Source of the DNA: JADJOY01 sp016713535 [NCBI: Deltaproteobacteria bacterium]
Lineage (GTDB): Bacteria > JADJOY01
Length of the DNA: 64,000 nt
Direction: 5' to 3'
NCBI GenBank assembly: GCA_016713535.1
Contig: JADJOY010000001.1
Location: forward strand, 618,421-682,420
Position numbers and translations under genes: made by a program. Below the pieces are notes generated by a model. It ran no database searches. It saw only the letters and a program-made list of their open reading frames with translations, and had not been told where the DNA came from. Below, one piece after another: positions 28,608 through 37,737 of the stretch (positions are counted from its first letter, which is position 1; each line of letters begins with the position of its first letter).

Positions 28608-31600
28608 ATGCGTATCCAGTCGCTGGAGATCGTGGGATTCAAGTCGTTCGCCGAGCGCACCAAGCTCGAGTTCACCGACGGGGTCACCGCGATCGTCGGA
28701 CCGAACGGCTGCGGCAAGTCCAACGTCGCCGACGCCCTCATGTGGGTTCTCGGCGAGCAGAGCAACAAGCGCCTGCGCGGCCGGAGCATGGAGGACCTGC
28801 TCTTCAACGGCTCCGAGTCGATGAAGCAGGTCGGACTCGCCGAGGTCCAGCTGACGTTCGGTGTGGACGGCGACGACCTCCCCGCACCGTACAAGGGTTA
28901 TCCGGCCATCACGGTCGGCCGGCGGATCTACCGCACCGGCGAGAGCGAATACTCGATCAACAACACGCCGTGCCGCCTCAAGGACATCACCGACATCTTT
29001 CTCGGCACCGGAGTGGGTAGCCGTACCTATTCGGTGATCGAGCAGGGTCGCGTCAGCCAGCTCGTCGGCGCCAAGCCTCACGACCGGCGCGCGTTCATCG
29101 AAGAGGTCGCCGGCATCAGCCGCTACCGCAGCCGGCGGATGGAGGCCGAGCGCAAGCTCGAAGCCACCACCAGAACATGCAGCACGTCGACGCGATCCTC
29201 CACCGAGCTCGAGCGACAGGTCGGCTCGCTCTCGCGTCAGGCGCGCAAGGCGGAGCGCTACGAACAGGCGCGCAGCGAGATCCGGCGCCTCGACGCCGAC
29301 CTGACCGGGCGGCACGTGCTGTTGCTACGGACCGAGCGCAACGGTCAGGCGGTACTGCTCGAGTCGCTGCAGCGCGAGCAGGCCGCGGGCGCGGTGGCGC
29401 TCTCGAAGGCCGAGGCCGATCTCGAGCGCGAGCGTCTCGAGCTGATCGAGATCGAGCGCACCGCGCGCGACCGTGACGCCGACCATCACGCCGTGGTCAT
29501 GCGCCTCAACCAGGCCGAGCAGAGCCTCAAGTTCGTGGAGGCCGAGCAGGGACGGATCGCGGAGCGGCGCACGCGTCTCGACTCGGACTGCCAGACCCAG
29601 GACGTGCTGCGCGTCGAGCTCGAGGACCGCAGCCGGGTCGCGACCGAGCGGCAGACCGAGGCGCTGGCGACATTCGAGACCGCCGCGGCGCACCGTGCCG
29701 GGATCGACGACGCGCTGCGCGCCGAGCGGCTCGCACAGGCTGGCGCCGAGGCCGAGCTCGACGAGAAGCGCTCGGCGCACTTCGCCTTGCTCAACGCGCG
29801 CTCGATGATCGAGGGCGAGATCAAGACCCTCGACAAGCGCGAGGCCCAGCTCGGCGTGCGTCTCGACCGCAAGCACGGCGAGCGTTCGGCGGCGCTGCGC
29901 CAGATCGAGGTCCTGAGCGAGGGCGCCGTCGCGTCCTCGACGGAGCTCGAGCACCTCAACCGCCACCGCGATGGCCTCGCGACCGAGCGCGCCGAGGTGC
30001 GCGAGCGCGCCGTCGAGCGTCGCGCCGAGCTGGCGACGGTGGTCAGGGGCTGGACACGGTGCGCGGCCAGCTCGCTCGCTCGGAGAGCCGCTGGACGTCC
30101 CTCGAGGAGTCGATCCGGCGCCGCGAGGGCATGACCGCGGGCGCCCGCCGCCTCCTGGCCGAGCCGCGCGGCGAGGACTCGACGATCCGCGGCACCGTCT
30201 CGGACGTGGTCACGGCCGAGGACCGCTTCGCGCGCGCGGTGGAGGCGTGGCTCGGGCCTGCGCTCGAATACGTCCTGGTCGGCTCGGTGCGCGAGAGCAT
30301 GCCGTGGGTCGCGCTGCTTCATCGCGAGAACGTCGGCCGCGCGGGCCTCGCGCCCATGGCGGCCGCGCGCACGCGGCCCGAGGACGTCGCCGCGGCCGTC
30401 GCTCCCGACGCGCCAGGTGTTCTCGGTCGCGTCCGCGACCTGGTGCAGGTCGAGGAGAGCTACCGCACGGTCGTCGAGGAGCTGCTCGGCGAGGCGTGGG
30501 TGGTCGAGACCCTCGATCAGGCCGTCTCGGCCTGGGAGGCGGGCGTTCGCGTGCCGCTCGTCACCCTCCAGGGCGACATCGTCCAGCCATCGGGCATCGT
30601 CCTCGGTGGGAGCGTGGCGGAGGGCACCGCCGGGCCAATCGCCCAGCGCAACGAGATGCGCCGGCTCGAGCAGGAGGTCGCGACCCTGCGCGTCGCGCTC
30701 GACGACCATCAGCGCGACAAGAGCCGGCTCGGCGCCGATCTCGCGCAGCTCGAAGCGCGATTCGAGGAGCTCGGCCGGCTGCTCGAGCGCGGCGAGGCGC
30801 GCCGCATGGAGGCGGTGCGCTCGCTCGGCACCGCGGAGGAAGCCATCCGCCGGCAGCGCGAGGTCGTCGAGGCGCTGGCCTTCGAGATCGACGAGGCCAC
30901 CCGCGAGCTCGGCACCATCGCGACGGAGCGCGAGGCGCACCAGGAGCAGCTACGGGTCACCATCGAGGAAGCGGATCGCCACCTCGAGGAGCTCGTCGCC
31001 GGCAAGGCGCGCCGCGAGGAGGCGGTGGCGCGCATCGAGGCGCTCGCCGCCGAGCAGCTCGAGGCTGCTCGCCACGAGGCCTCCGCGGCGCAGGACCGGC
31101 GCGCGCGCGACCGCGAGCTGACCGAGCTCGCCGAGCGCCTGCGTGAGGTCGCCGGACGGATGGCGGCGTCGGACGAGGAGCGGCGCTCGCTCGAGGTCCG
31201 CGTGGCGGAGCTCGCCGAGAAGGCCGGCGAGGCCGAGGCGGTGAGGCTCACCGAGAGCGCCGCTCGCGACCGCCTCGAGTCCGAGCAGCGTGAGCTCGGC
31301 GCGCGAGTCGACACGATGCGCTCGGACATCGCGGAGCTCGACGCGCGAACGCGCGCCAACCGCATCTCGCTCGACTCGGTCCAGAGCGCGATCCAGGCCG
31401 AGCAGGTCAAGCGCGCCGAGATCGAGATCCGCATCGAGAGCCTCGCGCAGGGTTTCCACGATCGCTACGCCATCACGCTCGACGCCGCCGAGATCACGGT
31501 CGCGCCGTCCGAGGTCGAGGCCGAGGGCTGGGCGGTTCGCCTCGAGGAGCTGCGCAAGCGCATCCACCAGATGGGCGAGGTCAACCCGGGCGCCGTCGAG

Positions 31601-32164
31601 GAGCACCGCCAGGTGGTCGAGCGCCGCGATTTCTACGCCACCCAGCGCGCCGATCTCGCCAAGAGTCTCGAGGAGCTCACCCAGGCCATCACCAACATCA
31701 ACCGCACCACCCGGCGGCGCTTCCGCGAAGCCTTCGACATGGTGCGCGAGTCGTTCCAGCAGGTGTTTCCGCGGCTCTTCCCGGGTGGTCAAGGCGACCT
31801 GCTGCTCAGCGAGGGTGCCGATCTGCTCGAGGCCGGCGTCGAGATCGTGGTGCGCCCGGCGGGCAAGAAGCTCCAGTCGATCGACCTGCTCTCCGGCGGC
31901 GAGAAGGCCATGGCGGCGCTCGCGCTCATGTTCGCGATCCTCAAGGTCAAGCCGTCGCCGTTCTGCCTGCTCGACGAGGTGGATGCACCCCTCGACGAGG
32001 CGAACATCGGCCGCTTCAACGACCTGGTCCGGGAGCTCGCCGTCAACTCGCAGGTGGTGGTGATCACCCACAGCAAGAAGACGATGGGCGTCGCCGACCG
32101 CCTCTACGGCGTCACGATGCCGAAGCCCGGGATCTCGCAGGTGGTGGGAGTGAGCCTGAACTGA
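28608..32164 (+). CDS. smc: Chromosome segregation protein SMC, three frameshifts
   Basis: About 1,185 residues, the normal SMC size. N-terminal head: MRIQSLEIVGFKSFAERTKL with Walker A VGPNGCGKSNV. A long coiled coil surrounds a hinge around 30180-30640 (GTVSDVVTAEDRFARAVEAW). The C-terminal head has signature LLSGGEKAMAALALMFA and Walker B PFCLLDEVDAPLDEANIG. A short patch at 29170-29200 is out of frame (QNMQHVDAIL is read in a neighbouring frame between two compensating indels). A third shift near 30050 joins the two halves. SMC is normally essential or near-essential, so the breaks are probably sequencing errors. No scpA/scpB is nearby. Confidence 0.92.
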
Positions 32165-32202
32165 CGGCTCGCGAGAAGACGTGTGCCGGCGAGCCGGAAC
32201 GA

Positions 32203-32631
32203 TCAGTAACGGCGCGGCTTGCCGCCGAACCCGCCGCCCGGGCGTGGAGTCCCACCACCGTTCGCGCCCGGCAGCGGACCCGGCGTACCACCGGCCGCCA
32301 CCAGCATGGCGTTGATCGGGCCGGTGCAGCGGGTCGCGCCGCACGCACCCGTGGTCGCGCCGGTGCGCCGGCGAACGTCGGGGATCGTGCGCGCGCCTGC
32401 CCGGATCGCCTGCTCGATCGTCTTGCGACGGATGCCGCGGCAGATGCACACCACCTGGAATCCCTGCAGCAAGGCGGCGTCCGGCGAGCTGGTCACCGAC
32501 GGGCTCGCTGGCGGCGTCTGCTGCGCGGTGGACCCGGCCACCGGTGGCGCCGCGGCGGAGGGCGCCGGAGGCGGAGCCTCTCGGACCGGATCGCTCGACG
32601 AGCCGGGAGAAGAGGGATCGTGGTCGCTCAA
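32203..32631 (-). CDS. BFD-type [2Fe-2S]-binding protein with disordered N-terminus
   Basis: About 142 residues. The recognisable part is a BFD-like [2Fe-2S] domain: FQVVCICRGIRRKTIEQAIR, then RRTGATTGACGATRCTGPIN. This gives C-x-C and C-x4-C pairs, the spacing seen in GlpA-type BFD domains rather than C-x2-C bacterioferredoxin. The N-terminal ~50 residues are Pro/Ser/Ala-rich and the C-terminus is Gly/Pro-rich. The start is uncertain: TTG at 32631 is used, with a GTG further upstream possible. The gene is divergent from the ferredoxin at 32761. Confidence 0.62.
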   Translation of the reverse strand: MSDHDPSSPGSSSDPVREAPPPAPSAAAPPVAGSTAQQTPPASPSVTSSPDAALLQGFQVVCICRGIRRKTIEQAIRAGARTIPDVRRRTGATTGACGATRCTGPINAMLVAAGGTPGPLPGANGGGTPRPGGGFGGKPRRY

Positions 32632-32760
32632 GCGGAGTGCTCGGGGGGTGGTCGGTGGCCCGACCACCGTTGACGCATTTTTCGACGGGTTCCTAGGATA
32701 ACGAAGGTTCGCGCGCGAGACGAACGCGCCGGTCGCGCGGCTCGCGCGGGAGGTTGGCCC

Positions 32761-33090
32761 ATGGCGTACCAGCGACACTTCTTCGTATGCACGACGCAGC
32801 GCCCGCCCTTCGGCAAGCCCTCGTGCGGCGCGCAGGGATCCGCTGCGATCGTCGCGGCGCTGGTGGCCGAGCTCGACGAGCGGCCGGAGCTCGCGGGGAC
32901 CGTCGCAGTCGCGACGTCGAGCTGCCTCGGCCCGTGCTTCGATGGGCCGACCGTGGTCGTCTACCCCGAAGGCACGTGGTACACGGGCGTGAAGCCCGAG
33001 GACGTGCCGGAGATCGGCGAGCAGCACATGGCCGGCGGCGAGCCGGTGGCGAGGCTTCGCAACGCGAGCCTGAGCGCGGCGCCGAAGTGA
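32761..33090 (+). CDS. Thioredoxin-like [2Fe-2S] ferredoxin
   Basis: 109-residue electron carrier of the thioredoxin-fold ferredoxin family. It begins YQRHFFVCTTQRPPFGKPSCG with the first two cluster Cys, and SSCLGPCFDGPTVVVYPEG supplies the second pair. ATG 32761 follows GGGAGG. Divergent from the BFD-type protein (about 130 bases apart) and convergent with a NifU-like gene, so three iron-sulfur-related genes sit together. The redox partner is not identifiable here. Confidence 0.85.
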   Translation: MAYQRHFFVCTTQRPPFGKPSCGAQGSAAIVAALVAELDERPELAGTVAVATSSCLGPCFDGPTVVVYPEGTWYTGVKPEDVPEIGEQHMAGGEPVARLRNASLSAAPK

Positions 33091-33114
33091 GCGTGCGCCG
33101 CAGGCGGCGCACGC
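33091..33114. terminator. Bidirectional stem-loop between convergent genes
   Basis: GCGTGCGCCGC (33091-33101) and GCGGCGCACGC (33104-33114) form an 11-bp perfect stem with a two-base loop. It begins immediately after the ferredoxin stop and three bases from the stop of the opposite gene, so it can serve both strands. Confidence 0.65.
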
Positions 33115-33117
33115 GGC

Positions 33118-33342
33118 TCACTCGGAGACGACGTTCTTGAGGTCCGGCAGGTCTTCCTTCAGCCGTTGAAGGATGCTGACTTGCAGGGTGTAGCGTTCGG
33201 CATAATCCTCGGCTTCGATGCCGTGAAACCGAACGTTCACGATGCCGTCGTCGGTGACGGACACCAGCTCGACACCGAGGCCGTCGCTCGCCAGACCGGG
33301 CTGGATTTCCTCGTCGATGATCTCGCGGATCCGATTTTCCAT
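33118..33342 (-). CDS. NifU-like C-terminal-domain protein lacking the CxxC
   Basis: 74-residue protein MENRIREIIDEEIQPGLASD followed by GVELVSVTDDGIVNVRFHG and LQRLKEDLPDLKNVVSE. Fold and spacing match the NifU/Nfu iron-sulfur scaffold domain, but the position of the CxxC cluster ligands holds EAEDYA. It therefore cannot hold a cluster in the usual way. ATG 33342 gives the natural domain start; the ribosome site is weak. It is convergent with the ferredoxin and divergent from moaD. Confidence 0.6.
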   Translation of the reverse strand: MENRIREIIDEEIQPGLASDGLGVELVSVTDDGIVNVRFHGIEAEDYAERYTLQVSILQRLKEDLPDLKNVVSE

Positions 33343-33429
33343 GGCCGTCGGAAACCATAGCCCCGCGAAAACCGGCACGCAATCGACGGCCGCGATCCTC
33401 GTCGCGGCGCGCCCGGGAAGGCGCCGAGC

Positions 33430-33714
33430 GTGAGCGTGCGAGAGTCGCTGCCGGGCGAGAACGTGCGCGTGCGTGTGCTGCTCTTCGCCGCATGCCGCGA
33501 GCTCGCCGGCACCGGAGAGCTCGTCCTCGAGCTCGCGGCGGGAGCCCGGGTGAGCGACGCGCTGGCGCGACTCTCCGAGCGTGAGCCGCGGCTCGCGCGC
33601 TTCCTGCCGGGCTGCCGCCACGCCCGCAACGACCACTTCGTCACCGCCGACGAACCGCTGGCGGACGGCGACGAGCTGGCCGTGATCCCGCCGGTCAGTG
33701 GAGGATGTCGATGA
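33430..33714 (+). CDS. moaD: Molybdopterin synthase small subunit MoaD
   Basis: Ubiquitin-fold sulfur carrier for molybdopterin synthesis, about 82-94 residues depending on the start (GTG 33430 or GTG 33466, VRVRVLLFAACRELAG). The core ELVLELAAGARVSDALARL and the end [14 protein letters not shown] are typical. Unusually, two residues (Cys-Arg) follow the terminal Gly-Gly that must be free for adenylation and thiocarboxylation. The last 10 bases overlap the moaE start. No moaA or moeB is in the window. Confidence 0.78.
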   Translation: MSVRESLPGENVRVRVLLFAACRELAGTGELVLELAAGARVSDALARLSEREPRLARFLPGCRHARNDHFVTADEPLADGDELAVIPPVSGGCR

Positions 33715-34136
33715 TCGAGCTCAGCGCCGACCCGATCGACCCGTCCCGCCTGCTCGCCGCCGTGGCGAGCCCGAGCGCGGGTGGTGTCGTGCTCTTCCTC
33801 GGTACGGTCCGCGACCACACCGGCCCGAAGCGGGTCACCGCGATGGAGTACCAGGCCCACGACGCCCTCGCCCGCACCGAGCTCGAGGCGGTGGTTCGTG
33901 AAGCGCTCGAGCGCTGGCCCGGCGTGCGGGTCGCGGCGCAGCACCGCACCGGGCGCCTGGAGCTGGGCTAGGCGAGCGTGGGCGTCGCCGCGAGCGCGGC
34001 TCATCGGGCGGAAGCGTTCACCGCCGCGCGCTGGGTGATCGACACCCTCAAGGAGCGAGTGCCGATCTGGAAGAAGGAGCTCTCGGGTGAAGGCGACGCG
34101 TGGGTGCACGGCGAGGAGCGCGTCCGCGTCGAGTGA
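33705..34136 (+). CDS. moaE: Molybdopterin synthase catalytic subunit MoaE, internal amber codon
   Basis: 143 codons with one in-frame TAG at 33969-33971. Before it: [20 protein letters not shown] and RTGRLELG. After it, in the same frame: [20 protein letters not shown] and [20 protein letters not shown], the catalytic Lys region, to the stop at 34134-34136. The amber replaces the residue after LELG, normally Glu (GEAS); one G-to-T change from GAG would create it. MoaE dimerises with MoaD to insert the dithiolene sulfurs. This may be a point error, a real pseudogene or, least likely, readthrough. ATG 33711 is an alternative start. Confidence 0.8.
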
Positions 34137-34145
34137 CGTGGGCGC

Positions 34146-34177
34146 CGGCGGTTCGCCGCACCACCGGCGAGCGGTGG
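34146..34177. terminator. Short stem-loops between convergent moaE and FHA gene
   Basis: CGGCG-GTT-CGCCG (34146-34158) and CCACCG-GCGAG-CGGTGG (34161-34177) are adjacent small perfect stems in the 51-base gap between convergent genes. Neither has a T tract. Confidence 0.35.
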
Positions 34178-34187
34178 CGGCGTCACC

Positions 34188-34577
34188 TCACGCCAACTCG
34201 AGCCGCTCGCCCTGGAAGCGCACGATCGTCTCGCCCATCGTGAGCTTGTCGCCGTTGCGGATCGCGTACTCCTCGACGACCGAGCCGTTGAGCAGCGTGC
34301 CGTTCGAGCTGTCGAGGTCGCGCACCCGGAACTCGGAGGCGCCGTAGAGCACCTCGGCGTGGTGGCGGGACATCGACGGGTCGTTGATGGTGATCGTCGA
34401 GTCCTCGCCACGCCCGATGATGCTGCGGGCGTGCGTGATCGCGAACTCTTCCCCCTTGTGGGGCCCCGTCATCACCACCAGCTTGGCGCGCAGCCAGGCG
34501 GGAGGCGGCTCCTCGACCTGTGAAGGGCGAGGATTGTCGAAGTGATAGGTCTTCTGGTCCTGCGGTGAGCTTGCCAC
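34188..34577 (-). CDS. FHA-domain protein
   Basis: 129-residue phosphothreonine-binding protein. The FHA core covers about 30-125: LVVMTGPHKGEEFAITHARS, then IIGRGEDSTITINDPSMSRHHAEV with the conserved G-R, S-R-H and later DSSNGTLLNG. The N-terminal 25 residues are polar and Pro-rich. No kinase or phosphatase is next to it. The cyclic-nucleotide-binding gene lies 30 bases upstream on the same strand, so the two probably form a small signalling operon. Start ATG 34577. Confidence 0.85.
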   Translation of the reverse strand: MASSPQDQKTYHFDNPRPSQVEEPPPAWLRAKLVVMTGPHKGEEFAITHARSIIGRGEDSTITINDPSMSRHHAEVLYGASEFRVRDLDSSNGTLLNGSVVEEYAIRNGDKLTMGETIVRFQGERLELA

Positions 34578-34607
34578 GTCGTGACCCCTCCCGTGCCGAC
34601 CGCGCGC

Positions 34608-34976
34608 TCAATGGATCATGTCGTTGGTGCGCCGCAGCCGCTCCGCGAGCTTGTGAACCATGCGGACCGCGACGTTGGGATTGTTCATCAGCATCTGCTC
34701 GAAGGTGTCCTTGTCGTACACCAGGAGCACCGATGGCGACGCCGCGCGGGCCGTTGCGTTGCGCGGCTCGTTGTTGAGGATCGCCATCTCGCCGAAGAAC
34801 TCGCCGGGTCCGAGCTCGGCGAGAACGCGCTCCTCGCCGCCGAACGCCTTCGTGATGTGGATCAGCCCCGACTGGACGACGAACATCTCCCCGCCGTGGT
34901 CGCCCTCGTGGAACACGACCTCGCCGCCAGCGAGCTGACGATGGCCAGCGACAGGGTGGATGGGGTTGCGCGTCAT
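34608..34976 (-). CDS. Cyclic nucleotide-binding domain protein
   Basis: 122-residue stand-alone cNMP-binding domain: LAGGEVVFHEGDHGGEMFVV, GLIHITKAFGGEERVLAELG and the phosphate-binding cassette PGEFFGEMAILNNEPRNATA. The cassette carries the conserved Gly-Glu and Arg. A C-terminal helix (VRMVHKLAERLRRTNDMI) follows; there is no DNA-binding HTH, so it is a sensor module rather than a Crp regulator. ATG 34976 gives a natural domain start. It is cotranscribed with the downstream FHA gene and divergent from the cytochrome gene. Confidence 0.82.
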   Translation of the reverse strand: MTRNPIHPVAGHRQLAGGEVVFHEGDHGGEMFVVQSGLIHITKAFGGEERVLAELGPGEFFGEMAILNNEPRNATARAASPSVLLVYDKDTFEQMLMNNPNVAVRMVHKLAERLRRTNDMIH

Positions 34977-35085
34977 CGCTCGGCCAGCGAACCGATCCCG
35001 CGAGAATAATCCACGCCGGACCTGTGGGGAACTTGGACGTCCGTGGCACCCCGTGGTCGCCACGCCGTGTGTTACAACGCGCAGG

Positions 35086-36018
35086 ATGTGGCCCGGCCCG
35101 CGTGGGACCTCGCTCCGGGGGATGGTCGTCCTCCTCGCCGTGGTTTGGCTCGGGTGGCTCGCCGCTGCACCGGCCGGCGCCGAGACGGCCTCGCCGGCAC
35201 CGTCGGCCGCCGCGCCGGCGTCGGCCGCCACCTACGTCGGAAGCCAGCGCTGCCAGCCGTGTCACCCCGGCGTGTTCCAGGCCTGGAAAGACGCGCCGCA
35301 TTCGCACACCCTGCACGCGCCGAGCGACGCCGATCGGTCGCGCCTGGCCGAGAGCCTGAGGTGCGCCGATCGCCCGGTGCGGCTCGCGATCGGAGTCAAG
35401 CGACACGTGCGCTTCGTGGCCCCCGACGAGTCCGGCGTGGACCGTGTCTTGCCGTGCCGCTGGAATCGGGCATCCGACTCGTGGGACCTGGTCGGCGCAG
35501 AGCCGGGTCCGGTCTTCGTCGACACGTGTGCCTGGTGCCACCAGACCGGCGCCAAGCCCGCCAAGGAGGACGGGGTGGGCTGCGAGGCCTGCCACGGTCC
35601 GGGCAGCGCCCACGTCGCCGATCCCGAGCACGTCGACTCGTTCGCGTTCCCGGCCAGCAAGCCGGAGCTCGCGGCGTCGGTGTGCGGCGCCTGCCACCTC
35701 CAGGGCGGGCTCTCGAAGGATGGCCTGAGCTTCCCCGACGGCTTCCTGCCCGGCACCGACCTCCGCGAGGTGTTCGAGTACGACTGGGGGGGCCTTGACT
35801 CGGCGCAGGGCGACCACCACGCCCAGCGCGAGATCCGCACCGTGCTCGCCGGGCCTTCGAAGCGGCGGGTGTGCCTCGACTGTCACGACCCACATCGTCA
35901 AACCGCGACCGCGCACGCGAGCCAGCCTCAGGGACCGCTGTGCGGCGAGTGTCACGTGAGCGGATCGGCTGAGCTTCGATCCGGTCGGGAGGCCGTGTGT
36001 CCCGTATGCGAGCTTTGA
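35086..36018 (+). CDS. Periplasmic hexahaem c-type cytochrome
   Basis: 310-residue exported cytochrome. ATG 35086 begins MWPGPRGTSLRGMVVLLAVV and a Sec signal ending AGAETA. Six CXXCH haem sites are visible: CQPCH, CAWCH, CEACH, CGACH, CLDCH and CGECH; a final CPVCE lacks the His. Layout (YVGSQRCQPCH; GVGCEACHGPGSAHV; CLDCHDPH) fits cytochrome c554/NrfB-like multihaem electron carriers. It overlaps the next gene by about 20 bases, suggesting a two-gene operon with the thioredoxin-like protein. The electron donor and acceptor are unknown. Confidence 0.86.
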   Translation: MWPGPRGTSLRGMVVLLAVVWLGWLAAAPAGAETASPAPSAAAPASAATYVGSQRCQPCHPGVFQAWKDAPHSHTLHAPSDADRSRLAESLRCADRPVRLAIGVKRHVRFVAPDESGVDRVLPCRWNRASDSWDLVGAEPGPVFVDTCAWCHQTGAKPAKEDGVGCEACHGPGSAHVADPEHVDSFAFPASKPELAASVCGACHLQGGLSKDGLSFPDGFLPGTDLREVFEYDWGGLDSAQGDHHAQREIRTVLAGPSKRRVCLDCHDPHRQTATAHASQPQGPLCGECHVSGSAELRSGREAVCPVCEL

Positions 36019-37067
36019 GCCTTCGTCCGTCCGAGCGCCTCGCGCCAGGCGTCCTCTTCGCTGTGGCGCTGGTCGCGCTGGCGTTCGCGTCGTCGCCGGC
36101 GCACGCCGCCGCCAGACCCGGCGACAAGCTGCCCGAGATCTCCCTCGACCAGCTCACGGCGACCGGTAGCGCCGAGCTGAAGCCCACCTCGATCGCCGCG
36201 TGGGCGGCCGGCAAGCCGTCGCTGCTGCTCTTCGCCCTCCCGGGCCACCGCCCGTCCGAGCTGGAGGCGGCCGACCTGCGCGCGCTCGCCAGCGGTCTCG
36301 GCGGCAAGCTCGCGGTCGGGCTGGTGACGGTGCCCAAGGGCGGGATCACCACCGCCACCGAACTGCGCAGCGCGCTCGGCGAGGCCGCCCAGGGGCTCGC
36401 CGTGTTTCGCGACAACGGCTTCGCCCTGGCCACCGCGGTCGGGATCGGCTCGGCGCCGACCTACGTCCTCGCCGATCGGGATGGCACCCTGCGCGTCGTG
36501 GGCGCGAAGGCGCTCGCCGCGCCGGTGACCCCGAGCGGAGGCACGTTCGCCGACTACCTGCGCGGCGGCATCTCGAGCGGCAGCTTCGCGACGCTCGCCG
36601 AGCTGCCGGTCTACAAGCCCAACCAGCGCCTCGTCGGGCGAGCGTTCCAGGAGCTGGCGCTACCGCGGATCGACGTGCAAGGCGCCGGCAAGCTCAGCGA
36701 CTGGGCGGCGAAGGGCAAGGCGGTGCTGCTGGTGTTCTGGTCCGTGCGTTGTCCCCACTGCACCAAGGAGATGCCGCACTTCGCGTCGGTCGTCGCCAAG
36801 TATGCCGAGCGCCTCGAGCTCGTCGCGGTGGCGCGCACCGGCGATGGCGCGATGGAGCAGGAGACGCGCCAGTACCTCACCTCCAACAACCTCGGGTTTC
36901 CGTGTCTCCTCGACGCGACCGGCAGCGCCATGGATAGCTACCTGGTGTCGTCGACCCCCACCAGCGTGCTGATCCGCGGCGACGGCACCGTGCTCGCGGT
37001 CGAGTCCGGGGAGATCGACAACCTCACCGCCTGGCTCGATCGCCACCTGGGCGCCGCCGGGAGCTGA
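35997..37067 (+). CDS. Exported double thioredoxin-like protein (TlpA/ResA type)
   Basis: 356 residues from GTG 35997 (ATG 36006 equally possible), with a Sec signal ending SPAHAAARPG. There are two thioredoxin-fold regions. The first (about 60-180, PSLLLFALPGHRPSELEAAD to SAPTYVLADRDGTLRVVG) has no CxxC. The second (about 225-350) has KAVLLVFWSVRCPHCTKEMP with active-site CPHC and ends STPTSVLIRGDGTVLA with the cis-Pro loop. It overlaps the multihaem cytochrome gene, so a role in haem-site thiol reduction is plausible but unproven. Confidence 0.84.
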   Translation: MSRMRALSLRPSERLAPGVLFAVALVALAFASSPAHAAARPGDKLPEISLDQLTATGSAELKPTSIAAWAAGKPSLLLFALPGHRPSELEAADLRALASGLGGKLAVGLVTVPKGGITTATELRSALGEAAQGLAVFRDNGFALATAVGIGSAPTYVLADRDGTLRVVGAKALAAPVTPSGGTFADYLRGGISSGSFATLAELPVYKPNQRLVGRAFQELALPRIDVQGAGKLSDWAAKGKAVLLVFWSVRCPHCTKEMPHFASVVAKYAERLELVAVARTGDGAMEQETRQYLTSNNLGFPCLLDATGSAMDSYLVSSTPTSVLIRGDGTVLAVESGEIDNLTAWLDRHLGAAGS

Positions 37068-37075
37068 GCGCGGCC

Positions 37076-37670
37076 ATGAGCGACGTCGAAGCCGTCGAGG
37101 TGCGCGCGCTCGCGGCCGAGCGCCTCGCCGACTTCCTGGCTTTCTTCGACGGCGACGCGTTCGCGGACAACCCTGGCTGGGCATCGTGCTACTGCCAGTG
37201 TTTCCTGATCGACCACCGGCGCGAGTCGTGGAAGGAGCGCAGCACGGCGCAGAACCGCGCCGACGCGTGCGCCAAGATCGGTGACGGCCGGATGCAGGGC
37301 TTCCTGGCGTATCGCGGCGGGCGCGTGGTCGGCTGGTGCAACGCCGGGCCGTGGAGCGTGATGACCGCGCTTCACGCCGAGCCCGAAGCGCTCGCCGACG
37401 AGCTCGGTGAGATCACCTGCTTCCTGGTCGCCGCGCCTCACCGCCGCCAGGGCGTCGCGCGCGCGCTGCTCGACGCCGCGTGTGACGGCTTGCGCGCGCG
37501 GGCTCGCGTGGGTGGAAGCCTACGCCCGCACCGACGACCCGGGCGCGGCCGCCAACCATCATGGGCCGCTCGCGATGTACCTGGCGGCGGGCTTCACCGT
37601 GCACCGCGCCGATCCCGACGGCAGCCCCGGGGTCTACGTGCGAAAGCCGCTCCGCGCGCCGCAGGCGTAG
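37076..37670 (+). CDS. GNAT-family acetyltransferase, one frameshift
   Basis: About 197 residues repaired. MSDVEAVEVRALAAERLADF leads to a Cys-containing WASCYCQCFLIDHRRESW segment. The GNAT acetyl-CoA loop ITCFLVAAPHRRQGVARALL is followed by a frame change near 37500 in a GCGCGCG run, after which WVEAYARTDDPGAAANHHGP and MYLAAGFTVHRADPDGSPGV complete motif B to 37670. The substrate is unknown. ATG 37076 is eight bases after the previous stop. It is the last gene before the repeat-rich stretch. Confidence 0.75.
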
Positions 37671-37737
37671 CGGCGCGCCCACGGCTACGGAATCGAGGCC
37701 CGCCGGGGTCGAGGCGGGGCGCCGAGGTGGGCGCTGG

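Noticed and set aside
32761-33140. Overlapping alternative frame at the ferredoxin gene
   Set aside because: The 109-residue frame has the four ferredoxin Cys and a good ribosome site; the alternative is Arg/Ala-rich shadow.
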